In this document: positions 27,182 through 36,279 of the stretch, piece after piece
Layout of the letters: every line of letters starts with the position of its first letter
How positions within the stretch are numbered: the first letter of the stretch is position 1
DNA from: Desulfobacter hydrogenophilus
GTDB lineage: Bacteria; Desulfobacterota; Desulfobacteria; Desulfobacterales; Desulfobacteraceae
Length of the DNA: 64,000 bases
Reading direction: 5' to 3'
Assembly: GCF_004319545.1 (NCBI RefSeq)
Contig: NZ_CP036313.1
Coordinates: forward strand, 2,916,501-2,980,500
Notes under the pieces: generated by a model
What the model saw: only the letters and a program-made list of their open reading frames with translations
Told to the model about the DNA's origin: nothing
Databases searched by the model: none
Position numbers and translations under genes: made by a program

Positions 27182-28438
27182 TCAGCAGGATTCTTTTTGC
27201 TGTTCCAGGTCCAGCTGGTTGACCAGAAGTCTTAATTTCATTCTGGATTCGGCCCCTTTGTTTTGGGATAGGATCTGCTTCATTTCCCGGTCTATGTCAG
27301 CGGTCTCCGGTGCCCATTCGTAGGCCCGGCTGTGGAGGATTCTAAGCTTGCCCGATAGTGTCTCCCATTCACCGGGTGACAGGTCCTGGAGAGAATGGAT
27401 ATTTATTTTTTTCCAGGCCTTGTGGTAATCGCGGGCAAAGCAGGGAATCTCTTCGGTCGGCTGGTCGGCTTTCTGCCGTCCGCCGGGTCTGCGGGTCCGG
27501 TCCCAGGGCTCGGTTTCAACCAGGGTAAAAAAATCATGGGTAAAGGCAAATACCGGGTAAAATCCCTGTGCCGGACGTTCCGGGCAGAAGATTTCATGGA
27601 GGAGATCATAGCTTTTGCTGCGGCTGGTGATGCGGGTCTGGCCGATGGATTCCCCTTCATCAAAAAGCAGGACCCATCCCCCGTATCCCATCTCTTTGAA
27701 CAACCGGGCCAGTCCTTTTACCATGGCCAGATATTCCTTTGGTTCCCGGCACACCAGGGAGCCGCCCTTATAAAACGGCACTTCCCGGTAATGGAATGCT
27801 GCAGCAAGCTTATGGGCCGGGATCTCTTTGCCCATAAGGGCATTTTTCAGGGTCCAGGCAAAGGATCTGGGCTGAAACCGGGCATGTTTTTTAAGTTTGC
27901 GCTTGTTTGCCGGAATCTCCATGTTATTGTGGACCATGGCCGCCAGGATGGCCCGGAATCGGTGGGGCATGTCACCGGTGATGAAATCGCCGATAGCCTT
28001 ATCCTTATTTTCCGGCCGGGCCAGCCATTGGGCGGCTGATTCCTTCCATACTTTTACCAGGTTGGTTTCCTCATTGGGAAAAACCATGGCCCCCATCAGG
28101 GCCCGGTAGACCGCTTTGAAATCGTGGAAGGGGATCTGCCGGGGGTCCAGGTTGATATAGCTGACCACAAAATTATTTTCCAGGGCCCGCTGTTTCAAAT
28201 AGGTGAGGCTGTGGGATTTGCCCTGGCCGTATGCGCCGCAGACACAGAGGTGGTAAGGCGTTCCCTTGTCCAGGGCTTCGACCCCCCGGTCAAAAAGCTG
28301 GTTGAGCTTTTCTTCCCCCGAGGTGAGCCATTGAACCCCCAGTGGATCAAACAGACCCTCCCTAATGCGTTCTACCGCCCTGCGCAGATAAAAATTTTTG
28401 GTACCGTTGATCTGCTCGCTAAATGCCTTTTCATCCAT
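27182..28438 (-). CDS. BrxD-like P-loop ATPase 2 (DUF2791-type)
   Basis: A 418-residue ATP-binding protein. Walker A is CGAYGQGKSH (68-75), followed by a strand with YINLDPRQIPFHDF; Walker B is GWVLLFDEGES near 254-264. The wording resembles the BREX BrxD/DUF2791 ATPase family and the downstream partner of the same name type. It lies 29 bp after the first ATPase gene and 5 bp before the giant helicase gene. Its role could be loading or regulating the helicase-nuclease; this is inferred from operon structure and from BREX, where BrxD accompanies an Lhr-like helicase. Confidence 0.75.
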   Translation of the reverse strand: MDEKAFSEQINGTKNFYLRRAVERIREGLFDPLGVQWLTSGEEKLNQLFDRGVEALDKGTPYHLCVCGAYGQGKSHSLTYLKQRALENNFVVSYINLDPRQIPFHDFKAVYRALMGAMVFPNEETNLVKVWKESAAQWLARPENKDKAIGDFITGDMPHRFRAILAAMVHNNMEIPANKRKLKKHARFQPRSFAWTLKNALMGKEIPAHKLAAAFHYREVPFYKGGSLVCREPKEYLAMVKGLARLFKEMGYGGWVLLFDEGESIGQTRITSRSKSYDLLHEIFCPERPAQGFYPVFAFTHDFFTLVETEPWDRTRRPGGRQKADQPTEEIPCFARDYHKAWKKINIHSLQDLSPGEWETLSGKLRILHSRAYEWAPETADIDREMKQILSQNKGAESRMKLRLLVNQLDLEQQKESC

Positions 28439-28467
28439 GGTATCATTTCCGGTTTAAGAGTCCCGAT

Positions 28468-29781
28468 TTAATTGTCCCAAGAGGGCTCCATCTGTTTCAT
28501 CTTTTCCTCTTCCATCTCTTTCCGGGTTTCGACCATCTGCCGGGCCATGTCCATATCCTCCGGGGACTGGCCCTGTTCGGCCAGGTCCAGGACGCCGATG
28601 AGCTGCTTGATGAAAAGCCGCACCTCGCTGATGACACCCATTCTTTTCTGACTGGCACAGATATCCTCTATGACCTTGTCCGTGACCAACGCTTGCGGGG
28701 ACCAGCGGTAGGCGACGCCGTGCAAAGACAAAAGGCACCGGCCCAGGTCCACCAGTTCTTCGGTTTGAAGGGGCGTCTGGTGGATATCCACAAGGACCCC
28801 TCGATAATTGAGGCGTTTGGCGTCGCCCATTGATGTCCCGATGGACCGCACCCGGCTCCACAGGGCGTCGTAGGACTTAAATCCTTTTTCCGATACCAGT
28901 ACGTCCGGGATGATGGAAAAAAAGATGTGAAGGTATTGGGCGGTCTCGCTGTTATCTATGAAGAGGCGGACATTTTCGTAGGCGGCATTGCGCACCGAGG
29001 CACTCATGGTCACCACCGTCTCCATTTCATCCATGAGCAGGATTAAGCCCTGGTGTCCAAACCGTCGCAAAAACAGGATCAGGGAATTCATCAGCTGCCG
29101 GGCATTGGTCTTGGTCAGGTATTCGTAAATCTGGAAGGGCTTGATTTCCCGTTTAGTGACCTTGCCGCCGTCAAACCAGTGCATGAGGATTTCCCGGTCT
29201 GCTTTGCGGCTCACCTCATCCTCCTCCTCTGCCATGGGGGCAAACCGGTTGTTCACCAGGGCGGCCAGTGCATTGGCAAAGTTGATATCCATGTCCGGGA
29301 TATCCCTGAATCCTTCGGCCAGGGCCGTGCATTTTTCTGTGGCGGCTTCTGCTTTGGCGTCTTGGAATTCCGTTGACAGGGAGTCCAGCCAGGCGGTCAG
29401 CAGATCCCGGATGCCCACGCCGTCAAAATTACCCTGGAGCTGCCGGACAATGGATTGGTAAACGGTTTCAAATTTGTGGATGGGCACATCCCGGGTCAGG
29501 ACCACAAAGGAGACGGCAAATCCTTTTTCCATAGCCAGGTGCTGGACTACGGACATGAAATGGGTTTTACCATCTCCGTAATCCCCGCTGATGAACCGTA
29601 CCTTGGCTCCGCCTTGGGCAATGTAGTTTTCAAGATCGTCTTCGATATAGGAAAGCCATTTTTGACGGCCCACGGTAAATACCGGCACATATTCCACAGG
29701 CACGCTGCCCTTGCGCAGATCTTCGATGATGGATCTGGCCTGGAAGGGTTTGAGTTCTTTGAGGGCATCCAATGATATCAT
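28468..29781 (-). CDS. BrxD-like P-loop ATPase 1 (DUF2791-type)
   Basis: About 437 residues. Walker A is SGDYGDGKTH, Walker B GLILLMDEMET near residue 250, and the stretch after Walker A (VVLTRDVPIHKFETVYQ) aligns with YINLDPRQIPFHDFKAVY of the next gene, so the two are distant paralogues. The frame opens at a TTG (29787), but the ATG at 29781 has better spacing from AAGGA. The end is Met/Glu/Lys-rich and probably helical. It is similar to BREX BrxD (DUF2791). It lies a few bases after the stop of the upstream gene. Confidence 0.78.
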   Translation of the reverse strand: MISLDALKELKPFQARSIIEDLRKGSVPVEYVPVFTVGRQKWLSYIEDDLENYIAQGGAKVRFISGDYGDGKTHFMSVVQHLAMEKGFAVSFVVLTRDVPIHKFETVYQSIVRQLQGNFDGVGIRDLLTAWLDSLSTEFQDAKAEAATEKCTALAEGFRDIPDMDINFANALAALVNNRFAPMAEEEDEVSRKADREILMHWFDGGKVTKREIKPFQIYEYLTKTNARQLMNSLILFLRRFGHQGLILLMDEMETVVTMSASVRNAAYENVRLFIDNSETAQYLHIFFSIIPDVLVSEKGFKSYDALWSRVRSIGTSMGDAKRLNYRGVLVDIHQTPLQTEELVDLGRCLLSLHGVAYRWSPQALVTDKVIEDICASQKRMGVISEVRLFIKQLIGVLDLAEQGQSPEDMDMARQMVETRKEMEEEKMKQMEPSWDN

Positions 29782-29793
29782 GACCAAGATTCC

Positions 29794-30630
29794 TTAGGAT
29801 TTATGGAAAGAGATGGCAGTGATCTGGCGCAGTTCCCCCTGGGTGTCCAGGAGCCACAGGGCCTTGTTACGCCCCGGGGTGAGTTGAAGTTCGTACCCTT
29901 GCGACGAGCCGCCGATGCCCGCCTGGTAGTAGCGCCACAGGTCCACTGAAAATTGATCCAGGCTGTAACCGTTGAATTTTCCCTTGTCCATGTTTTGGAA
30001 AAAGGTTTTGGACTGCAGGGAGATCACATAGGCCAGGTAAAAGTGCTGCATGGGAACGGGACGGGCGGCAGGTAGATCTTCTTTTTCAAGGAGTTCCAGG
30101 TAGACCTTGCACAGGGCATCAATGAATGCCTGGGGATCATAGGGTTTCTCATACAATTGTTTCTTTAGCCGGACCACCATGGCCATGATCCGCCGGGGAT
30201 CAATGGATTTGAGCACCTTTTTGTTGATCTTTGTGGAACGGCTGGCGAAATCAATCTCCCCGGTGATGCCCTTTAAAACCGTGAACCTGGGAAAATCCAT
30301 CTCCATTTCGAGACCGGCCTCTTCGCATTTCTGGGTCAGGTCTTCGATGAGATCCATGCGGTACTGCTCCACCTTTTTATCGGCATAGGCCCCCAGGGTT
30401 TCAAATACCGGGGCGCAGCTTTCAAGGGTTTCGTCCTCGCATATATCCCTGGCCAGTTTGCTTTTGAGCAGTTCATCCAGTTGGAGAAAGTCATCTCTTT
30501 CCGCACACCGGATGCATTGTTTGATCAAATCGGCTTTTTTTTGTTTTTGGTTCAGATCCCGCTGAAAGGGCTGAACAATCTGTTTTAAATTTTCTTGTAC
30601 ATTCTCAAGAAATTCATTTGGTTCCGGCAT
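29794..30630 (-). CDS. Unknown protein, first gene of the helicase-ATPase operon
   Basis: A 278-residue soluble protein that I do not recognise. It is mainly helical and charged in the first 110 residues (a coiled-coil-like start with QKQKKADLIKQCIRC and CAERDDF) and has a mixed C-terminal half with WRYYQAGIGGSS and ITAISFHKS. No nuclease, methyltransferase or TerB signature was seen. ATG at 30630 is preceded by GAGGAA. Its stop lies only bases before the first ATPase start, so it should be co-expressed with the two ATPases and the giant helicase. It may be the adaptor or sensor of that system (inference). Confidence 0.6.
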   Translation of the reverse strand: MPEPNEFLENVQENLKQIVQPFQRDLNQKQKKADLIKQCIRCAERDDFLQLDELLKSKLARDICEDETLESCAPVFETLGAYADKKVEQYRMDLIEDLTQKCEEAGLEMEMDFPRFTVLKGITGEIDFASRSTKINKKVLKSIDPRRIMAMVVRLKKQLYEKPYDPQAFIDALCKVYLELLEKEDLPAARPVPMQHFYLAYVISLQSKTFFQNMDKGKFNGYSLDQFSVDLWRYYQAGIGGSSQGYELQLTPGRNKALWLLDTQGELRQITAISFHKS

Positions 30631-30736
30631 TTGATTCCTCGTTTGTTTTCAAATTTTAATTGATCAATTTTCTACACTGATGCCGGAAAAATTTCAATGG
30701 TTAAGGAATAAGTACCAGCAATTCCAAATTTATTTT

Positions 30737-30802
30737 GCACAAAGCCTCAAAGGGCCATCAAATAAAATAAATTTTTCTTTGTGGACGCTGTGTCCTTTGT
30801 GG
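30737..30802. repeat. CACAAAG inverted repeat, copy 2
   Basis: GCACAAAG (30737-30744) is followed by CTCAAAG and then by two inverted copies, CTTTGTGG at 30777-30784 and 30795-30802. It is the same word pattern as at 2894-2953 and lies in the divergent gap between the helicase-ATPase operon and the tesA-like gene, where both promoters should be. Confidence 0.4.
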
Positions 30803-30855
30803 CTTACTTTTATATATTATTTGTATTTAGTATAAAATTAGAGAAAAGAGTGAGT

Positions 30856-31500
30856 ATGAAAAAAAGATATGTAACAGTCTTGCTGGTTTTAATGGTTTGG
30901 GGTGGCTTGCTGCCGGGCATTTTCCCGGAAGCATGGGGAGTTCCAAAAATAAAAATTCTGTTCATAGGGGATTCCATTACCGCCGGATACGGGATCGCCA
31001 AGGAAGAAGCCTATCCAGCCCTGTTGGGACAGAAACTTGAATCGCTCGGGATTCATCATGTTGAGATCATCAACGGCAGCATCAGCGGTTCGACTACGGC
31101 CAGTGCCCTTTCCCGGCTCAAATGGTTCCGGAAAACGTCTCCTGATATTCTGGTACTGGCCTTGGGGGCCAATGACGGCTTAAGGGGCCTGTCCGTGGAA
31201 AATATGGAAGACAACCTGGGCAGGGCCATTACATTTGCAAAAAATAACAACATGGATGTCATCCTGGCCGGTATGCAAATCCCCCCCAATTACGGGCCGG
31301 AATATGCTGATGATTTCAAACAGGTTTTTACCACACTGGCCGATGACCACGAAATTGTTCTGATTCCTTTTCTCCTGGAAGGGGTAGGGGGCAGGTCGAA
31401 CATGAACCAGCCCGACGGGATTCATCCCAACCGGGCAGGGCATCAACAAATCGCGAAAACCGTATTTCCTTTTATTTTAAAACAGATTCAGGAGCCGTGA
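30856..31500 (+). CDS. tesA: SGNH/GDSL esterase, TesA-like
   Basis: About 214 residues. The ATG at 30856 begins MKKRY and a signal peptide; the frame extends upstream to a GTG at 30781 through a hydrophobic, AT-rich leader that is unlikely to be coded. The four SGNH blocks are intact: FIGDSITAGYG (Ser), SGSTT (Gly), LGANDGL (Asn) and DGIHPNRAGH (Asp and His). This is a periplasmic acyl-ester/thioester hydrolase of the TesA (thioesterase I/arylesterase) group. It overlaps the ABC transporter genes behind it, the same order as tesA-ybbA-ybbP in enterobacteria. Confidence 0.9.
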   Translation: MKKRYVTVLLVLMVWGGLLPGIFPEAWGVPKIKILFIGDSITAGYGIAKEEAYPALLGQKLESLGIHHVEIINGSISGSTTASALSRLKWFRKTSPDILVLALGANDGLRGLSVENMEDNLGRAITFAKNNNMDVILAGMQIPPNYGPEYADDFKQVFTTLADDHEIVLIPFLLEGVGGRSNMNQPDGIHPNRAGHQQIAKTVFPFILKQIQEP

Positions 31501-32162
31501 TGGGACTGGAAATTAATCATCTTTGCAAGTCTTTTTATTCTCCGGGAACCGGTATGATCCAGGTCCTGAATGATGTGAACCTTGAGGTCAGGCCTGGCCA
31601 AACCCATGCCGTCATCGGACAATCCGGTTCGGGCAAGACCACCCTTTTGTCCCTGATTGCCGGTCTGGACCGCCCGGACAGCGGGGATATCATTCTGGAC
31701 GGCGAAAACCTGTCCATCATGAATGAAGACCGGCTGGCCCGGTTCCGGGCAGAGAAAATCGGGATTATTTTTCAGCAGTTTCACCTCATGCCCCATTTGA
31801 CGGCACAGGAGAACATCAGCCTGCCTTTGGAAATCCTCAAGGCCCCGGACATTGAAAAACAGACCCATGCCATGCTGGAAATGGTGGGTCTCTCCCACCG
31901 GCGGCACCACCTGCCCGGCGCCTTGTCCGGCGGAGAATGCCAGCGGGTGGCCATTGCCCGTGCTTTGATCATCAAACCCTCCCTGATCCTGGCCGACGAA
32001 CCCACGGGTAACCTGGATACGGCCACCGGCGAAACAGTGTCTGATTTGCTGTTTAATCTGGTGGAAACCGAACATAAAAGCCTGATCCTGGTGACCCACA
32101 ATGTTTCCCTGGCCGACCGGTGCCGCAGTACGTTCACCCTTGAACGGGGGGTGCTGTACTGA
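31500..32162 (+). CDS. ybbA: ABC transporter ATPase, YbbA/LolD-like
   Basis: About 220 residues with Walker A GQSGSGKTT, signature LSGGECQRVAIARAL and Walker B LILADEPTGNLD, followed by the switch His in LVTHN. This belongs to the MacB/LolD/FtsE-type ATPases that pair with FtsX-like permeases rather than with channel permeases. ATG at 31500 overlaps the TGA of the tesA-like gene (ATGA), with GGAG five bases before it. An upstream GTG at 31497 is possible but worse placed. It overlaps the permease gene by one base. Confidence 0.92.
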   Translation: MGLEINHLCKSFYSPGTGMIQVLNDVNLEVRPGQTHAVIGQSGSGKTTLLSLIAGLDRPDSGDIILDGENLSIMNEDRLARFRAEKIGIIFQQFHLMPHLTAQENISLPLEILKAPDIEKQTHAMLEMVGLSHRRHHLPGALSGGECQRVAIARALIIKPSLILADEPTGNLDTATGETVSDLLFNLVETEHKSLILVTHNVSLADRCRSTFTLERGVLY

Positions 32163-34714
32163 TGTTTTGGATACGGACGGCGTTCAAGGAACTGATCACC
32201 CACAAGGGGTTTTCCCTGTTTTTCATCCTGAACCTGGCCCTGGGACTGGCCGGGTTTATCGCTATCCAGTCTTTCCGCGAGTCCCTGGACCGCCACATGG
32301 ATGACAACCTTAAAGAAATTCTCACTGCCGACCTGGTGCTGAGTTCATATGATCCCCTGACACAGCAGGAAATGCAGCAGGCCGACCGGATACTGGCCGG
32401 ATACCGGGACAAGGCACGGCTGGTCACGTTTTTTTCCATGGCCCGGGGACATGACCGGTCCAGGCTGGTCAGGGTTATGGCCATGGACGGGGCCTATCCC
32501 CTGTACGGTAGCTTTACATTTGAAGGAGAGACCGGTTCAAAAGATATCCAGGGCAACCCCGGGCTGTTTATGACCCGGGACACGGCCCGGGCCCTTGGGA
32601 TTAAGACCGATTTCGACCGTGGAAAACCGGTGACGCTGGGAGAAAAAGATTTTATGATCCGGGATTTTTTCAAGGATGATCCGGACAAAAACCTGACCGG
32701 GTTTGAATTGGCCCCTAAGGTTTATATGGGTCTGGACCAGTTGGCCGGGACCGGGTTGATCCGGTTTGGCAGTCGGGTCCGGTATCGGTATTACTACCGA
32801 TTCGAACCTGGCGTTAATCTGGAAGGAAAAATCCGTGACATAAAACAGTATTTCTATGATCCGGCCCGGAACCAGCCCCGGCTTAATGTCCATGACGCCC
32901 GGGACGTCAACCAGCGACTGGGGCGTATCAGCCGGTATTTTACCCGGTACATGGGCCTGGTCAGTATCATTGCCCTGTTTCTGGCCGGCATGGCGGCGGC
33001 TTATCTTTTCAGGGGTTTTTTAACTTTGAAGTCAAAGGAAATGGCCATTTTGATGGCCGTGGGGGCGGCCCGGAAACATATTTATTTTTATGTGAGTTGT
33101 CAGCTCATGTTCCTGGGTACACTTTCAGCCATCCTGGCGGTGATCGTCTCCATGGTGCTTCTGCCGGTTTTTCCCGTGATTTTCAAGGACCTGATACCGG
33201 CTCACCTGAACCTGGGGGTCTCCTTTGAAACCCTGGCTGTTGCCCTGGTTGTGGGCGTAGCCGGCAGCCTGATGTTTTGTCTGCCCCTGTTTGTCACGAT
33301 TTTCAGTATCCGGCCCATGACCTTGCTCCAGGGACATTCCGTGACGGTCCGGCTTTCAAAACGCAAAACCCTGTGGCAGGTATTGTCATTTGTGCCGGTC
33401 ATTGGAGCGCTTTTCCTGATGTCTGTAATGGTGTCCGGGACCATCGCCGACGGAATCCTGTTTGCCGGCGGGTTTATCCTGGCTTTGGGCGTGTTTTCCC
33501 TGATCGGTGGTCTGGTGTTTTGGGGATGCCGTTTTCCGGCCGCTTCAAAGCAAATCCCGGTGAAGATCGCTTTCCGGAACCTGTTCCGCAACAAATGGTC
33601 GTCCCTGTCCTGTTTTGTAACCATTGCCATGGGCGTGTTCCTGATTGCCATTGTCCCCCAGGTCCGCAAAGGCCTGGAAACCGAGATTATCCGGCCCGAA
33701 GGATTGAAAATTCCGGCATTGTTCCTGGCCGATATCCAGGAAGAGCAAAAAGCACCCCTGATCCGGTTCATGGAGGCGCAGGAGGGGGACCTGACCCGGA
33801 TTTCCCCCATGGTCCGGGGACGAATCAACACCGTGAACGGCCAGCCCTTTTTCGGGCGGCAGGATAAATCCGGAAAAAGGACCCGGGGCAGACGGCTGGA
33901 GTTTATTTTTTCTTTTCGCAAAACCCTTGATGCGTCCGAAACGGTGATCCAGGGAGTGTCCATGTCCAAAACCCCCTGGGAATTTGGCAGCAACACACCT
34001 TTTGAAATTTCCCTGGAACGGTCCTTTGCCGAGCGCCATGACCTAAAGATTGGTGACGCGCTGGAAGTGGATATCCAGGGGATTTCCATGACCGGGAAAG
34101 TGGTCAACCTGCGTCAGGTAAAATGGGCCAGCTTCCAGCCCAATTTTTTTATGTTGTTCCAGGATGGGGTTCTCAACGATGCCCCCAAAACCTATCTGGC
34201 CAGCGTTTCAAACCTGGCCCAGCCCCGCCACCATGAACTGAAAAATAAAATCGTAGATCGGTTTTCCAATATTTCCGTCATTGATGTGACCCAGACGGCC
34301 CAGACCATTCTGGGTGTGACCGACCGGCTGTCCCTGTCGGTGAAATTTATGGCCTGGCTGGCCATTGCTGCGGGGCTTTTGTCCATCTTTTCCATTTCCC
34401 GGCATGAGGCCTTTAAAAACCGTAACCAGATCAACCTGCTCAAGGTCCTGGGCACGGATTTCAACACCCTAACGCTCATTACCCTGCTGGAGTCCGGGTT
34501 TGTCGGGTTTTCGGCAGGAATTACGGCCCTGTGTCTGAGCGTCGCGGTCTCCTTTGGGATCTCCTGGTATTTTTTTGACAGCTTGTGGCAGCTGGACGGG
34601 GGAACCCTTTTCCTGATCCTGTGCCTCTCAACGGTGACCTGCATGGCCACCGGCCTTGGGGCGGCCTGGCAAGTCATGAAGGCCCGGCCGGTTCAGCTAC
34701 TGGGTCAAGGGTAA
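32162..34714 (+). CDS. ybbP: FtsX-like ABC permease, YbbP-like
   Basis: An 850-residue membrane protein. One N-terminal helix (about 18-40) is followed by a large periplasmic domain, a set of membrane helices near 265-400, a second periplasmic domain and C-terminal helices with an FtsX pattern (residues about 730-850). The two FtsX repeats and the size fit YbbP. It pairs with the preceding ATPase and, by synteny, with the TesA-like esterase. In other bacteria the module is suspected to move lipids or lipoprotein-like cargo; the cargo is not established. The ATG uses the last base of the ATPase stop codon. Confidence 0.88.
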   Translation: MFWIRTAFKELITHKGFSLFFILNLALGLAGFIAIQSFRESLDRHMDDNLKEILTADLVLSSYDPLTQQEMQQADRILAGYRDKARLVTFFSMARGHDRSRLVRVMAMDGAYPLYGSFTFEGETGSKDIQGNPGLFMTRDTARALGIKTDFDRGKPVTLGEKDFMIRDFFKDDPDKNLTGFELAPKVYMGLDQLAGTGLIRFGSRVRYRYYYRFEPGVNLEGKIRDIKQYFYDPARNQPRLNVHDARDVNQRLGRISRYFTRYMGLVSIIALFLAGMAAAYLFRGFLTLKSKEMAILMAVGAARKHIYFYVSCQLMFLGTLSAILAVIVSMVLLPVFPVIFKDLIPAHLNLGVSFETLAVALVVGVAGSLMFCLPLFVTIFSIRPMTLLQGHSVTVRLSKRKTLWQVLSFVPVIGALFLMSVMVSGTIADGILFAGGFILALGVFSLIGGLVFWGCRFPAASKQIPVKIAFRNLFRNKWSSLSCFVTIAMGVFLIAIVPQVRKGLETEIIRPEGLKIPALFLADIQEEQKAPLIRFMEAQEGDLTRISPMVRGRINTVNGQPFFGRQDKSGKRTRGRRLEFIFSFRKTLDASETVIQGVSMSKTPWEFGSNTPFEISLERSFAERHDLKIGDALEVDIQGISMTGKVVNLRQVKWASFQPNFFMLFQDGVLNDAPKTYLASVSNLAQPRHHELKNKIVDRFSNISVIDVTQTAQTILGVTDRLSLSVKFMAWLAIAAGLLSIFSISRHEAFKNRNQINLLKVLGTDFNTLTLITLLESGFVGFSAGITALCLSVAVSFGISWYFFDSLWQLDGGTLFLILCLSTVTCMATGLGAAWQVMKARPVQLLGQG

Positions 34715-34810
34715 TCAAAAAGTAGAGGATTGTCCTTGAATCCTGTTATGCATTGATTTATAACTCCTATAACTTAAGGCGTAACTATTTAAAATAATGG
34801 ATAATAAGAA

Positions 34811-35353
34811 ATGACCACGGCATGTGTAAGAAAGATATTGCCCAATGTTAAGGATTTTAAAACGTTTTGGAAAAAACAAGGTCCTTTCAGGTACGCTCTG
34901 ACAAGCAATGAATACCCGCCGGTGCTGCTGGATCTCGAAGAGTGGATATTTGGTCAGGATAAACAGGCGGTGCTTAAAGAGCTGATGCAGTTCTCCCGTA
35001 TGAAAATGTCTTTTGTATCAGCCCCGTTTAACCCGGACAATAAAAGTATCCTGCGTCCTGATGATCTCTGTGCCTGGAAGATTGTCCATTTCCCGGAAGC
35101 CTGGAATGCCATGGTATGCGAAGGGTTTCTGCCCGAAGGCCAGCTCACCCGGGCGGTGGTGGATGAATGTATTGCCCTGGGTTTGAACCAGGATAAATCA
35201 GGTATAGAACAGGCTTTTTTCAGCCTGCTGGAAAGGCAGCTGGATTGCATGGGTTATGTATGGCTGCCGCCCCGGGGGAACGCAAAGAGCGCCTTTATTC
35301 ATGAATACCTGGATGAGTGGCGTCAGGATGAGGAAGAGGCCGGGCTACTGTAG
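34811..35353 (+). CDS. Hypothetical protein
   Basis: A 180-residue soluble protein with no signal peptide or membrane segment. It is compact and rich in aromatic residues (FKTFWKKQGPFRYALTSNEYPPVLLDLEEW), with a helical C-terminal end. I do not recognise the family. It is 96 bp after ybbP on the same strand; the gap has no obvious terminator, so it may be read through. Coding character is good: normal amino-acid use and a proper stop before a convergent gene. Confidence 0.65.
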   Translation: MTTACVRKILPNVKDFKTFWKKQGPFRYALTSNEYPPVLLDLEEWIFGQDKQAVLKELMQFSRMKMSFVSAPFNPDNKSILRPDDLCAWKIVHFPEAWNAMVCEGFLPEGQLTRAVVDECIALGLNQDKSGIEQAFFSLLERQLDCMGYVWLPPRGNAKSAFIHEYLDEWRQDEEEAGLL

Positions 35354-35385
35354 TATGTGTAAATATCAATCTTGTTTTTATATCA

Positions 35386-35724
35386 TTAATCTGCGGTCCT
35401 TAATGACGCAGGGCCCACTTGTTCCCTCACCCAATCCAAAAATGCGTTATTGCCACCAGACACATCCACCCCAACGATACAGGGACAATCATAGCTATGC
35501 ATGCTCTTCACCGCCTCCTCCAGTTCAGGCAGACAATCCGCATGGGTTTTTGCAATTATGACCACCTCGCGTTCTTCCTGGATGGTCCCTTCCCATTCAT
35601 AAACCGAACGCATACCATCAATGATGTTTACACAGGCGGCCAACCGCCGTTGAACCAATACTTTTGCTATTCGCAATGCTTCGTCCATATTTCCGGCTGT
35701 CATGTAAACAATTTTGATCTCCAT
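35386..35724 (-). CDS. cutA: Divalent-ion tolerance protein CutA
   Basis: About 112 residues. The signature LAACVNII, VYEWEGTIQEEREVVIIAKT and the C-terminal YDCPCIVGVDV are typical of the small trimeric CutA1 family, linked to metal tolerance in E. coli though the role elsewhere is unclear. The ORF opens at 35736, but GGAGG precedes the second Met at 35724, giving MEIKIVYMTAG as the usual start. It is convergent with the upstream hypothetical gene. Confidence 0.9.
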   Translation of the reverse strand: MEIKIVYMTAGNMDEALRIAKVLVQRRLAACVNIIDGMRSVYEWEGTIQEEREVVIIAKTHADCLPELEEAVKSMHSYDCPCIVGVDVSGGNNAFLDWVREQVGPASLRTAD

Positions 35725-35814
35725 GCGTCCCTCCATTCTTTTTCGTCTTTTGAGGTCATACCTTTGGGTTTAGGTCTTGAATTATAAGGTTTTTTTGGGT
35801 TAAAAAGTAACAAT

Positions 35815-36207
35815 TCAAGACTTGACCCTGCCTCCCCTGTGATTCAACCACACAAGCCCTGCAAATAGAACAAGCCATACAAAGGTTCTTAAAATCATTG
35901 CCCGCACGCTATCAATTGCAACGGCACTTCCTGTTTTGTAGAGGTAAACAATTGCCAAAAGCACGACCGCATTAAGAATAAAGATTACACCCGCCATAGC
36001 CTTTCCTACAACCAGGTTACGCCATGCAATTATACCTGTGGCAATATAGGCAAAACCCATAAGCGCATTATAAATCAGTAGTGGCCTATACACAATATAT
36101 CCCGGATCAGATCCGCCAAGGACCCGCAATCCGACGATGATTGTTAATGCACCAAACAGAATGGCGATGAGTACCAACACACGTTGTGCAATTTTGTCTG
36201 CCTTCAT
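35815..36207 (-). CDS. Small four-helix membrane protein of unknown function
   Basis: A 130-residue protein with four predicted membrane helices (about 9-30, 40-62, 68-92 and 104-122) and short polar loops. AGGAGAAACG lies just before the ATG. No catalytic motif is visible; the family is not recognised. It lies between cutA and a hydrolase gene on the same strand. Confidence 0.65.
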   Translation of the reverse strand: MKADKIAQRVLVLIAILFGALTIIVGLRVLGGSDPGYIVYRPLLIYNALMGFAYIATGIIAWRNLVVGKAMAGVIFILNAVVLLAIVYLYKTGSAVAIDSVRAMILRTFVWLVLFAGLVWLNHRGGRVKS

Positions 36208-36279
36208 TCGTTTCTCCTACAATTTCAGATAGCTGTCCAACGTGCGGTCCACGTGGAATCAGTGGGGCTGGCTTATCAT

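Noticed and set aside
29794..30630. TerB-like (Shango SngA) assignment of the 278-aa protein
   Set aside because: No TerB acidic motif could be found by eye; left as unknown.
30781..30855. Upstream GTG start of the tesA-like gene
   Set aside because: The leader would be coded from the CACAAAG repeat region and the internal ATG at 30856 starts a normal signal peptide.
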